From assembly GCA_003538615.1 (NCBI GenBank), contig DPRT01000074.1:1868-16809 (forward strand): a stretch of 14,942 nucleotides of DNA, read 5' to 3'. This document shows, in pieces, positions 1-5,992 of this stretch. The stretch comes from Holophagaceae bacterium (lineage in GTDB: Bacteria > Acidobacteriota > Holophagae > Holophagales > Holophagaceae). The first letter of the stretch is position 1; every line of letters begins with the position of its first letter. The notes under the pieces were generated by a model, which saw nothing but the letters and a program-made list of their open reading frames with translations, did no database searches and was not told the DNA's origin. The translations under genes were made by a program, and so were the position numbers.

Positions 1-98
1 GTGCCCGTGGCCCCGGCCACGAGCCCGTGGCGGTTGGCCATGCGGGGCAGCAGGAGGAGCTCGGACGCGCCTTTGGCGATGGGCAGGGGCTGGGTCAT
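1..98 (-). CDS. HerA-like ATPase (DUF853, YjgR family), N-terminal fragment
   Basis: Partial gene: the minus strand opens with ATG at 98-96 and stays open to the window edge, giving about 32 residues. The fragment contains MANRHGLVAGATGTG, which matches the start of DUF853/YjgR proteins, where an 'ANRHGL..GATGTGKT' stretch carries the Walker A P-loop. Here the P-loop is cut just before its Lys-Thr. The family are HerA/FtsK-like ATPases of poorly defined role, usually about 500 residues, so most of the gene lies outside. A GAGG ribosome-binding sequence sits about 6 nt before the ATG. It follows the cation diffusion facilitator gene with a 31-nt gap on the same strand, so co-transcription is possible. 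The family call is fairly sure because the motif is distinctive, but only a fragment is visible. Confidence 0.75.
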   Translation of the reverse strand, partial: MTQPLPIAKGASELLLLPRMANRHGLVAGATG

Positions 99-129
99 GG
101 AAACCTCGCGGGAATGGAGTGGAGTCTAC

Positions 130-1119
130 TCAGGCTGGGCCCGCGGCGGTGGCCTCATCCAGGACGAAGGCCCCATCGGCGGCCAGGGGCGCCTGCCGGA
201 TGGCGCAGGATTCCGCGGGGCAGCGCCCGCAGTAGAGGCGGCCACAGGGGTCCACGTGCGTGTGCACCTCGCCTTCGATGCCCGCTTCTTCCAGGACGCG
301 CTTGCCGAAGTCCTCGCAGAGGTCGTGGGCCTGGCGCACGGGATAGAACTCGGGCACCACCATGTGCACGTCCACATGGGTGTACCGGCCTGAACGGAAC
401 GTGCGCATCTCGTGGACCGCGATGATGTCCCAGGTGCGGGCGCGGTTCATGGCGGCGAGCACCTTCTCCAGCACTTCGGGATCCTCCATGTCCAGCAGGG
501 CCTGGGAGGACTCCCTCACCAGCCGGAAGCCCGTGCGGGCCAGCAGCAGCCCCACGGCCATGGCCATGATGGGATCCAGCCACTTCAGGCCCGTGAGCTT
601 CACAGCCAGCAGGCCCGAGGCGATGCCCACGGTGGTCCAGAAGTCCGACAGGATGTGGTGACCGTCGGCCTCCAGGGCCCGGGAGCGCGTCCTGCGGCCC
701 TGGGTGAGGAGGAACCAGCCCAGCAGGCCGTTGATGGCGCCGGCCAGCAGGTTCACCATCAGGCCCAGTCCCAGGTTCTTCAGTTCGACACCGTAGATGA
801 GCCCCTTGGCGGCCTCCAGCAGGATGAACACGGCGGCCAGGGAGATGAGCCCGCCTTCGAAGGCGGCGCTGAAATGCTCGATCTTGCCGTGGCCGTAGGG
901 ATGGTCCTTGTCGGCGGGCTTGCCCGCGAAGATCACGGCGCCCAGGGCGAACACCGCGGCCACCACGTTCACGATGCTTTCGATGGCGTCGGACTTCAGG
1001 GCCACCGAGCCCGAAAGCACGTAGGACAGGTACTTCAGGCCGAGTACGGCGATGCCCGCCGTGATGGACACGAGGGCGATGCGGACCCGGGATCTCTGTT
1101 CGAGCTGTTCGGCGGACAT
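130..1119 (-). CDS. Cation diffusion facilitator (CDF) family divalent metal transporter
   Basis: A 329-residue inner-membrane transporter, expected to export divalent metals (Zn, Fe, Mn, Co or Ni) by proton antiport. Hydrophobic segments cover roughly residues 12-36, 40-66, 88-110, 116-140, 160-178 and 181-196, the usual six. Family motifs are visible: KSDAIES in the second segment (D44), HPYGHGKIEH at 73-82 and HHILSD at 154-159, supplying an HxxxD metal site. A cytoplasmic ferredoxin-like domain follows, with HVDVHMVVP. The C-terminus carries C-x4-C-x2-C-x4-C at residues 292-305 after HTHVDP, which could bind metal. I chose ATG at 1119 because GGAGAG lies 4 nt before it; a GTG six bases upstream would be too close to that site. 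It lies 21 nt after the unknown 395-aa gene. Metal specificity cannot be read from the sequence. Confidence 0.9.
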   Translation of the reverse strand: MSAEQLEQRSRVRIALVSITAGIAVLGLKYLSYVLSGSVALKSDAIESIVNVVAAVFALGAVIFAGKPADKDHPYGHGKIEHFSAAFEGGLISLAAVFILLEAAKGLIYGVELKNLGLGLMVNLLAGAINGLLGWFLLTQGRRTRSRALEADGHHILSDFWTTVGIASGLLAVKLTGLKWLDPIMAMAVGLLLARTGFRLVRESSQALLDMEDPEVLEKVLAAMNRARTWDIIAVHEMRTFRSGRYTHVDVHMVVPEFYPVRQAHDLCEDFGKRVLEEAGIEGEVHTHVDPCGRLYCGRCPAESCAIRQAPLAADGAFVLDEATAAGPA

Positions 1120-1140
1120 GGGCACTCTCCAGCTACCTTA

Positions 1141-2328
1141 TCAGTCGAAGCCCTCGAAGAGCCCGCGCTGGACGCCGTTGCCGGGATCCGCCGGGAAGGG
1201 GAAGGCGGACGGCGGCGACCAGGGACGGTCGGGATCGAAGGGCGGCGGCGGCGGCAGATCCGGTGGCAGCCAGCGCAGGGCCGGGGCGGGCTGGATCTGG
1301 GCCAGCAATGCCAGGGCCCCGGCTTCGGGCGGCACCGCCGGCACGCGCAGGAGGGCGGCGGGGGGATGGTCCAGGGTGTCGGACCAGGAAGCGGGCTGGA
1401 GGGCGCGGACTTCCAGGGGCGCGGGGTCCCGTGGATCGGCGGCCAGGCCCGGCGTGAAGGCCCCGGGCGCCGGGGGAAGGGGCAGGCTCGCCCGCCAGGG
1501 CAGCCCTTCCCGCAGGGCCTGGCGCCCGAGCAGGGCCGCGACCCGGGGATCGCCGCAGGCGCCCAGGTGGATGGGGGTCTTCAGGCGTTCCTCCAGCAGG
1601 GCTTTCAGGGCCCGCAGCTGGCCGAAGGCCGCGGGCCAGCCCCCCCCGGCCCGCTGGAACTCGATACCGCCCACCAGAGAAAGGCGCCAGCCCGCGGCCC
1701 GGCGCAGGAAGGGCAGATCCACCCAGGCGCCCGCGGACAGGCGCTGAGCCAGGCCCCGTTCGGCGGCACCCTGGGCCTCGGACATGGCGGCGATCAGGGC
1801 ATCGCCCGGGGCCAGGGTGGTGAGGGCGCCGAGGGGCAGAGCCACCTCGCCCCAGAGCCAACCCGGGGGTACTTCATCGCCAGCGGCGGGCGTGCCCAGG
1901 GCCGGCAGGCGCCAGGCCGCACCGGAGCGGGGGACCCAGCCGACGGCCCCCTGGCGCCAGGCCTCACCCAGGGGGCCCTCGGGCATCTCAGGCGTGTGGA
2001 GCCAGGCCCGGAAGGCGCCTCCGGGGAGTTGCAGGGCCGCCTCCGGGCCCAGGTGGAGGCTCAGGCCCGGAATGGCGGAAATGGCCTCCCACCAGCCCTG
2101 CCGGGACTCGGGGGGAAGGGCCTCCATCCAGGCCGGGGGGTGGTCCCAGACCAGGCCGAAGCCGCCGGGGAGCAGAGCCGCCAGGTTCATGAGCCGGGCC
2201 AGGGCGCGGCCAGGGGCGGCGTGGACCGAGGCCAGCCCTTCTTCAAGGAACCGCGACCCCGTCCAACCCGCCCAGGGGCCATCCGTGGCCGCGCGCAGCA
2301 GGAATCCCCGGCCCTCCTGTTCCGTCAC
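1141..2328 (-). CDS. Hypothetical protein, translationally coupled to thiD-like gene
   Basis: I do not recognise this 395-residue protein. It starts at GTG, whose bases overlap the stop of the upstream ThiD-like gene in a GTGA arrangement, so translation is probably coupled. No signal peptide or membrane segment is visible, so it is likely cytoplasmic. The sequence is rich in Trp, Ala, Gly, Leu and Pro, with several WxxA/GWxP patches (such as GWVPRSGAAWRLP) and a proline-rich tail with PPDLPPPPPFDPDRPWSPP near residues 350-370. The region around LGACGDPRVAALLGRQ has a soluble mixed alpha/beta look. No catalytic motif can be named. Its reality as a gene is supported by the overlap, the 21-nt gap to the next gene and continuous open frame without low-complexity arginine runs. 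Function is unknown; a link to the ThiD-like kinase is only inferred from coupling. Confidence 0.8.
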   Translation of the reverse strand: MTEQEGRGFLLRAATDGPWAGWTGSRFLEEGLASVHAAPGRALARLMNLAALLPGGFGLVWDHPPAWMEALPPESRQGWWEAISAIPGLSLHLGPEAALQLPGGAFRAWLHTPEMPEGPLGEAWRQGAVGWVPRSGAAWRLPALGTPAAGDEVPPGWLWGEVALPLGALTTLAPGDALIAAMSEAQGAAERGLAQRLSAGAWVDLPFLRRAAGWRLSLVGGIEFQRAGGGWPAAFGQLRALKALLEERLKTPIHLGACGDPRVAALLGRQALREGLPWRASLPLPPAPGAFTPGLAADPRDPAPLEVRALQPASWSDTLDHPPAALLRVPAVPPEAGALALLAQIQPAPALRWLPPDLPPPPPFDPDRPWSPPSAFPFPADPGNGVQRGLFEGFD

Positions 2329-3158
2329 AGGGCCCCCCCAGGGGGTGGGAGGGGCGCGAACATGGGACGGCCCGCGCCGCCGGGGGCGAAGGCCTGGTTC
2401 CAGCGATCGCGCAGGCGGCGGGCGGATTCCCGGGCCGCAGCGCGTGCCTCGCGGCCTTGAAGGCGGAGGCCCAGCCAGCCGGCGGAAAGCAGGCAGCCCG
2501 TGCCCCGGCGCTCGCCCGGCAGGCGGGGCGCGGCGTCGAGGGCCTCGATGCCCTCCCGGGTGATCCAGAGATCCTGCACCAGATCCCCGGCGGCATGGCC
2601 GCCCTTGAGCCAGACGGCCTGGGCCCCGGCTTCGAGCCAGGGGACGGCCAGGACCTCCGGGGCCGCCGTGCGGATGGCCTCCGGCGGCAGTCCGGCGAAA
2701 GCGGCGGCTTCGCCGCGGTTGGGGCTCACGATCCAGCCGCCCATGGACAGCAGGTCCACGCCCATCCGGCGCAGATCGCCACCGTCATGGAGGCCCACGC
2801 CCGCGCTGGGGGCCAGGATGGGATCCCAGATGCGGACCGGCGGGGCCAGGTGGCGCAGGGTGGCGCAGAGCCGCCGGAAATCCGTCTCCGCCAGGGCGCA
2901 GAGGCTGAGCTTCACGCCCCAGCGGCCCGTCAGGTGGGGGGCGAGGGCTTCCAGTCGCTGGACCGGATCCAGGCCGGGGGCTTCGATGCGGGCGCAGGCC
3001 AGGCCGTTCTGGAGGGTCTCCGCCAGGCTCACGGCCATGGGCTGGCAGCCCAGTTCCGCCAAGGCCAGAGCATCCCGCAGAAGACCGGCCCCGGCGGACG
3101 GATCCATCCCGCCCAGGCAAAGGGCGACCGGCGGGGTACTGGGTCGGGTGGCATCCAT
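2325..3158 (-). CDS. ThiD-like phosphomethylpyrimidine kinase family protein
   Basis: A 277-residue ribokinase-fold protein resembling hydroxymethylpyrimidine/phosphomethylpyrimidine kinase (ThiD), which phosphorylates HMP and HMP-P for thiamine synthesis. Visible motifs are GGMDPSAGAGL at 16-26 (ThiD usually has G.DPSGGAG), WDPILAPSAG at 111-120, SPNRGEAAAFAGLP at 145-158, LKGGHAAGDLVQD at 184-196, and the anion-hole/catalytic RGTGCLLSAGWLG with C222. The substrate loop reads MAVSLAETLQNG where classical ThiD has a TAQNT-type loop, so it looks divergent and its substrate may differ. I chose ATG at 3158 with GGGA 7 nt upstream, rather than a GTG at 3179 that lacks a good site. It follows the FliN-type gene by 44 nt and overlaps the unknown gene by 4 nt. 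No other thiamine gene is in the window. The fold is sure, the exact reaction less so. Confidence 0.82.
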   Translation of the reverse strand: MDATRPSTPPVALCLGGMDPSAGAGLLRDALALAELGCQPMAVSLAETLQNGLACARIEAPGLDPVQRLEALAPHLTGRWGVKLSLCALAETDFRRLCATLRHLAPPVRIWDPILAPSAGVGLHDGGDLRRMGVDLLSMGGWIVSPNRGEAAAFAGLPPEAIRTAAPEVLAVPWLEAGAQAVWLKGGHAAGDLVQDLWITREGIEALDAAPRLPGERRGTGCLLSAGWLGLRLQGREARAAARESARRLRDRWNQAFAPGGAGRPMFAPLPPPGGAL

Positions 3159-3202
3159 GGCGAAATCCCAGGATGACACAGGATGGAGGACTGGACGGAG
3201 GC

Positions 3203-3511
3203 CTACACCTTGCGGTCGGAGTTCACGATTTCCGTGACCCGAAGGCCGAGGCTGTCCTCCAGGACCGTGACTTCGCCCCGGATGATGACGCGCTCCTTGC
3301 AGAGGACGTCCATGGGTTCGCCCGCGCTCTTCTTGAGCTCCACGAGGGAGCCGGGCTCCAGTTCCAGCAGGTCGCGGATGGTCATGCGGGTCTGGCCCAG
3401 CTGGATCTCAAGCTGGAGCGGCGTTTCGATGAAGGGCATGACCTCCTCCACGACCTGCTCGAAGCTGAGCACACGGTCGATTTCGAGCCTGTCCCCCCGC
3501 TTGATGGCCAT
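3203..3511 (-). CDS. fliN: FliN/YscQ-type flagellar motor switch protein (SpoA domain)
   Basis: A 102-residue protein that is almost entirely one SpoA (surface presentation of antigens) domain, covering about residues 25-97. The pattern of LQLEIQLGQTRMTIRDLLEL followed by EPGSLVELKKSAGEPMDVL, then IIRGEVTVLEDSLGLRVTEIV is the FliN signature. FliN forms the C-ring of the flagellar motor with FliM and FliG and takes part in switching. Small FliN proteins of this size are normal. The ATG at 3511 has GGGAGG a few bases upstream. It lies 77 nt after fliL on the same strand; the usual fliM between them is absent. That gap shows only a short GGCAC/GTGCC inverted repeat (3554-3558, 3569-3573). The call is firm at family level; assignment to the flagellum rather than type III secretion rests on the fliL neighbour. 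Confidence 0.9.
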   Translation of the reverse strand: MAIKRGDRLEIDRVLSFEQVVEEVMPFIETPLQLEIQLGQTRMTIRDLLELEPGSLVELKKSAGEPMDVLCKERVIIRGEVTVLEDSLGLRVTEIVNSDRKV

Positions 3512-3588
3512 GTCCCTCCCAACGGTCCTGTCAAAGCATGGACCCGCGCCTCCGGCACCGCAACCGCCGTGCCATCAGCCGGGGCCGG

Positions 3589-4197
3589 TCACTGCTGGAT
3601 GGCCCAGTCCACGATGAGCACGCTCTTGATGGGGCGCTTCGGCTTCTTGTGTTCGGGATCCTCCTTCTCGCCGGGCTTGGGAGGGTGGGGCTTGAACTGC
3701 TCGTTGAGCTTGTCCTTGATCTCCTGCCGCAGGGCCTCGCGGGATTCCGCATCCGCGGCCTCCTCGACGCTCTTGCCGGAAATGGCGCTCAGGACGATGG
3801 ATTGGATGAGGCTCTTTTCGGCCGAGGGCTTGTCCCCGGCGGCCAGCCTGCCCAGCTCCAGGTCGCAGAAGAGGATGTTGAGCTCGCAGCGCAGGAAGGC
3901 GTTCCGGCGCGGCCCCGTGAGGTTCACGGTGCGGGTCAGCACCATCACCGGCGAGGCCTCGGCGCCGTGGCCGTCCTCTTTGTTTTCGCCCCCGCAGCCG
4001 TCCGGATCCTCCTCCTGGGCTGCGGGCTCCGCGGCCCCGCCGGCGGCCGCAGCCTTGGCCTTCTCCGCCTCTGCCGCCGCGGCCTTGCGCTTGTTGAGGA
4101 ACCACATGGCCCCCCCGCCGCCCCCGCCCAGGACCACCAGGGCGGCGACGATGATGATGATCAGCTTCATGGGGCTCTTCTTGGGAGCGTCGGACAT
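3589..4197 (-). CDS. fliL: Flagellar basal body-associated protein FliL
   Basis: A 202-residue single-pass inner-membrane protein. A short basic N-terminus (MSDAPKKSPMK) is followed by a transmembrane segment at about residues 11-34, containing a run of six glycines. An Ala/Glu-rich low-complexity linker (about 35-75) and a C-terminal periplasmic domain with LTRTVNLTGPRRNAFLRCEL and the closing KSVLIVDWAIQQ match FliL. FliL surrounds the stator and supports torque generation. The linker is longer and more Ala/Glu-rich than in enteric FliL, so total length is somewhat above the usual 155-170 residues. The ATG at 4197 has GAGAGGG about 4 nt upstream. It is the first gene of the minus-strand run, and 270 nt separate it from the HU gene, whose terminator-like hairpin should isolate it. 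I could not identify a confident flagellar-type promoter upstream. Confidence 0.88.
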   Translation of the reverse strand: MSDAPKKSPMKLIIIIVAALVVLGGGGGGAMWFLNKRKAAAAEAEKAKAAAAGGAAEPAAQEEDPDGCGGENKEDGHGAEASPVMVLTRTVNLTGPRRNAFLRCELNILFCDLELGRLAAGDKPSAEKSLIQSIVLSAISGKSVEEAADAESREALRQEIKDKLNEQFKPHPPKPGEKEDPEHKKPKRPIKSVLIVDWAIQQ

Positions 4198-4406
4198 GGG
4201 GCCCTCTCAGATGCCCCCCTCATCGGACCGCGCGCCCGGGGGCCTGAATCATGGACAGGTGCCGGTTTATCACCATTTCTGATTCGCATCGCAAGGAAGC
4301 GTGGTGTTTACGGAAGCCCACGCAGCGGAGAGCCAGGCGTTGCGGTCCTCGCCGATTGATCCATGAGGCTGTGCTTTAACATCTAAAAAAAACACTTTGA
4401 GATGAA
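4198..4406. other. Gene-free region between fliL and the HU terminator
   Basis: About 210 bp without a supported gene. It should contain the promoter for fliL on the minus strand. I looked for sigma28-like (TAAA-N15-GCCGATAA) and sigma54-like (GG-N10-GC) elements and found only poor matches, so none is called. Nothing else stands out. Confidence 0.4.
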
Positions 4407-4432
4407 GCAGGGCCCGCCGAGGCGGGCCCTGC
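4385..4432 (-). terminator. Terminator-like hairpin after the HU gene
   Basis: A perfect inverted repeat at 4407-4432 has 12-bp arms (GCAGGGCCCGCC and GGCGGGCCCTGC) around a 2-nt centre, or 11-bp arms with a 4-nt loop. Read on the minus strand, it lies 37 nt beyond the HU stop codon. A run of eight T residues (4392-4385) follows, but only after a 14-nt spacer, not directly. This very likely ends HU transcription, although the offset U-run is unusual for an intrinsic terminator. Confidence 0.7.
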
Positions 4433-4442
4433 AGATGCTGGA

Positions 4443-4468
4443 ATCTGGCCTGAAGTGGCCAGCCAGAT
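4443..4468. repeat. Short inverted repeat between HU stop and terminator
   Basis: ATCTGGC at 4443-4449 pairs with GCCAGAT at 4462-4468; an overlapping alternative pairs TGGCC at 4446-4450 with GGCCA at 4457-4461. It lies directly downstream of the HU stop on the minus strand, ahead of the main terminator hairpin. It may protect the 3' end of the mRNA; the role is unknown. Confidence 0.4.
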
Positions 4469-4469
4469 C

Positions 4470-4766
4470 CTACTTGCGCTTCTTGCCGCCCTTGCCGTTG
4501 ACTTCGTCAGCGAGCTTCTTGCCGGGCTTGAACTTGGCGACCTTCTTGGCAGCGATCTTGATGGGCTTGTTGTCGCGGGGGTTGCGGCCGGTGCGGGCGC
4601 CGCGGTTGGCGACGGAGAAGGTGCCGAAGCCCACGAGCGTGACCTTGTCGCCAGTGCGCAGGGCGCCAGCGATACCGCCGAGCACCTGATCCAGGGCGGC
4701 AGCGGCCTGGGCCTTGGTGATGCCGGCCTTGTCGGCGACGGCGCTGACCAGTTCAGCCTTGTTCAT
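4470..4766 (-). CDS. HU family DNA-binding protein
   Basis: A 98-residue histone-like protein that binds and bends DNA as a dimer and compacts the nucleoid. The sequence begins MNKAELVSAVADKAGITKAQ, the helical dimerisation region. It continues with VTLVGFGTFSVANRGARTGRNP, the beta-sheet and DNA-binding arm with the RxGRNP motif at the arm tip, then IKIAAKKVAKFKPGKKL, all as in HU/IHF. Eight to ten extra residues at the C-terminus form a basic tail (NGKGGKKRK), slightly longer than the 90-residue E. coli HU. I chose ATG at 4766 because GGAGGT precedes it at 4 nt; an in-frame TTG four codons earlier has no support. It is monocistronic by context, with a strong terminator-like hairpin downstream and truA diverging on the other side. 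HU versus IHF subunit cannot be settled, but a single gene of this type is most likely HU. Confidence 0.95.
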   Translation of the reverse strand: MNKAELVSAVADKAGITKAQAAAALDQVLGGIAGALRTGDKVTLVGFGTFSVANRGARTGRNPRDNKPIKIAAKKVAKFKPGKKLADEVNGKGGKKRK

Positions 4767-4782
4767 GGAAACCTCCAAATTT

Positions 4783-4798
4783 GGGGATCTGTATCCCC
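4783..4798 (-). promoter_or_regulatory. Hairpin in the HU mRNA leader
   Basis: GGGGAT at 4783-4788 and ATCCCC at 4793-4798 form a perfect 6-bp stem with a CTGT/ACAG tetraloop. It ends 16 nt before the HU start codon, just outside the GGAGGT ribosome-binding sequence. If transcribed, it could stabilise the leader or influence translation of this abundant protein. Confidence 0.4.
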
Positions 4799-4977
4799 GG
4801 GTTGAGGAAAATAAAATCGACTCCGTTGGGAGACGACCATGCTTGCTGGGTTTTCGAACATCAGAGGCTCGTAGAAGCCTATGAATGCTGTATTTCCTAA
4901 ACTGCCAAGAAGCTACGCCGCAGATCCAGCACGGTCAAGGAATTTCTTCCCGAAAAAATCGAAGATCAGCGCTGCTG

Positions 4978-5012
4978 GGCCATCTAAGGAAGCATGGAAC
5001 AGCTCGATGGCC
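4978..5012. repeat. Inverted repeat upstream of truA
   Basis: GGCCATC at 4978-4984 is complementary to GATGGCC at 5006-5012, leaving a 21-nt loop that can form a further 3-bp AGC/GCT stem. No T-run follows on either side. It could be an operator or a structured RNA element; the role is unknown. Confidence 0.35.
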
Positions 5013-5094
5013 GAAAATGCTGGTGTGTAAGTTCCATGTATGTCGCAGATCCCCGTAGAACGGGCCACCGGAAGAACAACCGGATGCGAAGGCC

Positions 5095-5132
5095 CATAGG
5101 AGGCGGGCCGCAGCCTATGATGGGGTCCTATG
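5095..5132 (+). promoter_or_regulatory. Repeat elements in the truA leader overlapping its start codon
   Basis: CATAGG at 5095-5100 is complementary to CCTATG at 5114-5119 and also to a second CCTATG at 5127-5132 that contains the truA ATG. The strong purine stretch TAGGAGG at 5098-5104 overlaps the first arm but is 25 nt from the start, too far for a normal ribosome-binding site. Two mutually exclusive hairpins are possible, one of which hides the start codon. Regulation is an inference. Confidence 0.35.
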
Positions 5133-5921
5133 ACGTTTCCCTACTTCCTCACCGTGGCCTATGCAGGTGCCGGCTTCCACGGCTGGCAGATCCAGACGAG
5201 CCTGCGAAGCGGCCAAGGGGACCTCTGGACGGCGCTGCGCACCTTCGATCCTGATGCGCCCATGCCCCAGGGCACGGGGCGCACCGATGCGGGCGTGCAT
5301 GCCCGCGCCCAGGGGGTGCTCATCCACGCGACCCGCGCCTGGGAGCCCTACCGCCTTCTGGCGGCCTTGAACGCGCACCTGCCGAAGGACATCCGCGTGA
5401 TGGGCGCGCAGCCTGCGCCGGAGGGATTCTTCCCCCGCCAGCATGCGGTGGCGAAGCGCTACATCTACCGCCTGAGCCTGGGGCCCGCGGAGGACCCCCT
5501 GATGGCGGCCTTCCGGTGGCACCTGCACCAGGCGGCGCCCCTGGACCTGGGGGCCATGGAGGAGGCGGTGGGCCCGCTGCTGGGCACCCATGACTTCTCG
5601 AGCTTCCGCTGTGTGGAGTGCGCCGCGAAGACACCCGTCCGGACCTTGCATGGCATCCAGATCGCGCCCGTGGTCGGCGGTGTGGACCTCGTCTTCGAAG
5701 GCAGCAGCTTCCTCATGCATCAGGTGCGGATCATGGCCGGCACGCTGGTGGAGGTGGGGAAGGGCAGGCGCCGCAAGGATTCCCTCGGCGCCGTCCTCGC
5801 CGCGAAGGATCGGACCGGGGCGGGCATCACGGCGCCGCCCTGGGGCCTGTGCCTGGAGCAGGTCTGGTACGAAGCCCGATGGGGGGTGGGCGGGGCAAGC
5901 CCTTGGGGTGAGCGGGACTGA
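5130..5921 (+). CDS. truA: tRNA pseudouridine(38-40) synthase TruA
   Basis: A 263-residue cytoplasmic enzyme that converts uridines 38-40 in the anticodon stem-loop of many tRNAs to pseudouridine. The N-terminal FLTVAYAGAGFHGWQIQ matches the family opening. The catalytic loop is GTGRTDAGVHARAQ, with the nucleophilic Asp at residue 53. Further conserved stretches are KRYIYRLSLG, HDFSSFRCVECAAKTPVRTL and the closing FLMHQVRIMAGTLVEVGKGRR. Length is normal. The ATG at 5130 starts at the expected place relative to the family, but the nearest purine-rich stretch is only GGGG at 4 nt; a stronger AGGAGG lies about 25 nt away. It diverges from the HU gene and precedes ahpC by 173 nt. No functional link to ahpC is known; the intergenic control elements suggest ahpC has its own promoter. 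Confidence 0.95.
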   Translation: MTFPYFLTVAYAGAGFHGWQIQTSLRSGQGDLWTALRTFDPDAPMPQGTGRTDAGVHARAQGVLIHATRAWEPYRLLAALNAHLPKDIRVMGAQPAPEGFFPRQHAVAKRYIYRLSLGPAEDPLMAAFRWHLHQAAPLDLGAMEEAVGPLLGTHDFSSFRCVECAAKTPVRTLHGIQIAPVVGGVDLVFEGSSFLMHQVRIMAGTLVEVGKGRRRKDSLGAVLAAKDRTGAGITAPPWGLCLEQVWYEARWGVGGASPWGERD

Positions 5922-5932
5922 AGGGATGGCCA

Positions 5933-5950
5933 TTCCCGGCATATCGGGAA
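5933..5950. promoter_or_regulatory. Inverted repeat TTCCCG-N6-CGGGAA upstream of ahpC
   Basis: TTCCCG at 5933-5938 and CGGGAA at 5945-5950 form an 18-bp dyad with a 6-bp centre. It starts 11 bp after the truA stop. It has the geometry of an operator for a dimeric regulator, and its right half overlaps the first copy of the direct repeat. It could also be a weak truA terminator stem, but no T-run follows. Confidence 0.4.
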
Positions 5951-5976
5951 AGGAGGTCTCGATATATCGGTAAAGG
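5941..5976 (+). promoter_or_regulatory. Tandem direct repeat upstream of ahpC
   Basis: ATATCGGGAAAGG at 5941-5953 recurs as ATATCGGTAAAGG at 5964-5976, 12 of 13 bases identical, 23 bp apart start to start. The second copy is embedded in CGATATATCG (5960-5969), a perfect palindrome. Two spaced copies ahead of a peroxide-stress gene suggest binding sites for a transcription factor. The regulator is not identifiable from sequence; I see no match to the OxyR consensus. Confidence 0.45.
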
Positions 5977-5992
5977 TGGGGGTTTCTGGATC

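Larger units (their letters stand above)
4767..5129. other. Gene-free divergent control region between HU and truA
   Basis: About 360 bp with no supported gene and less GC-rich than the flanking genes. It must hold the promoters for the HU gene (minus) and truA (plus). I see a leader hairpin at 4783-4798, an inverted repeat at 4978-5012 and repeats around the truA start at 5095-5133, listed separately. AT-rich stretches at 4809-4818 and 4951-4960 are candidate promoter elements, but no pair of -35/-10 boxes is convincing. A small RNA here cannot be excluded. Confidence 0.5.

Noticed and set aside
412..2460. A long plus-strand open frame of 682 codons
   Set aside because: It is antisense to the CDF and unknown genes, is rich in Gly, Gln, Arg and Pro as expected from a GC-rich shadow frame, and crosses the boundaries of real genes.
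4261..4350. Sigma28-like or sigma54-like promoter for fliL
   Set aside because: The TAAA element has no matching GCCGATAA partner, and the GG/GC pair is spaced 9 rather than 10 bases.
4801..4860. AT-rich segment as the HU promoter (TTTTAT on the minus strand)
   Set aside because: No -35 element with more than three matching bases at proper spacing.
5117..5254. A second start, ATG at 5117, 12 nt after AGGAGG, opening a short frame overlapping truA
   Set aside because: Its product is basic and not protein-like, and it ends inside truA. Kept only as part of the truA leader finding.
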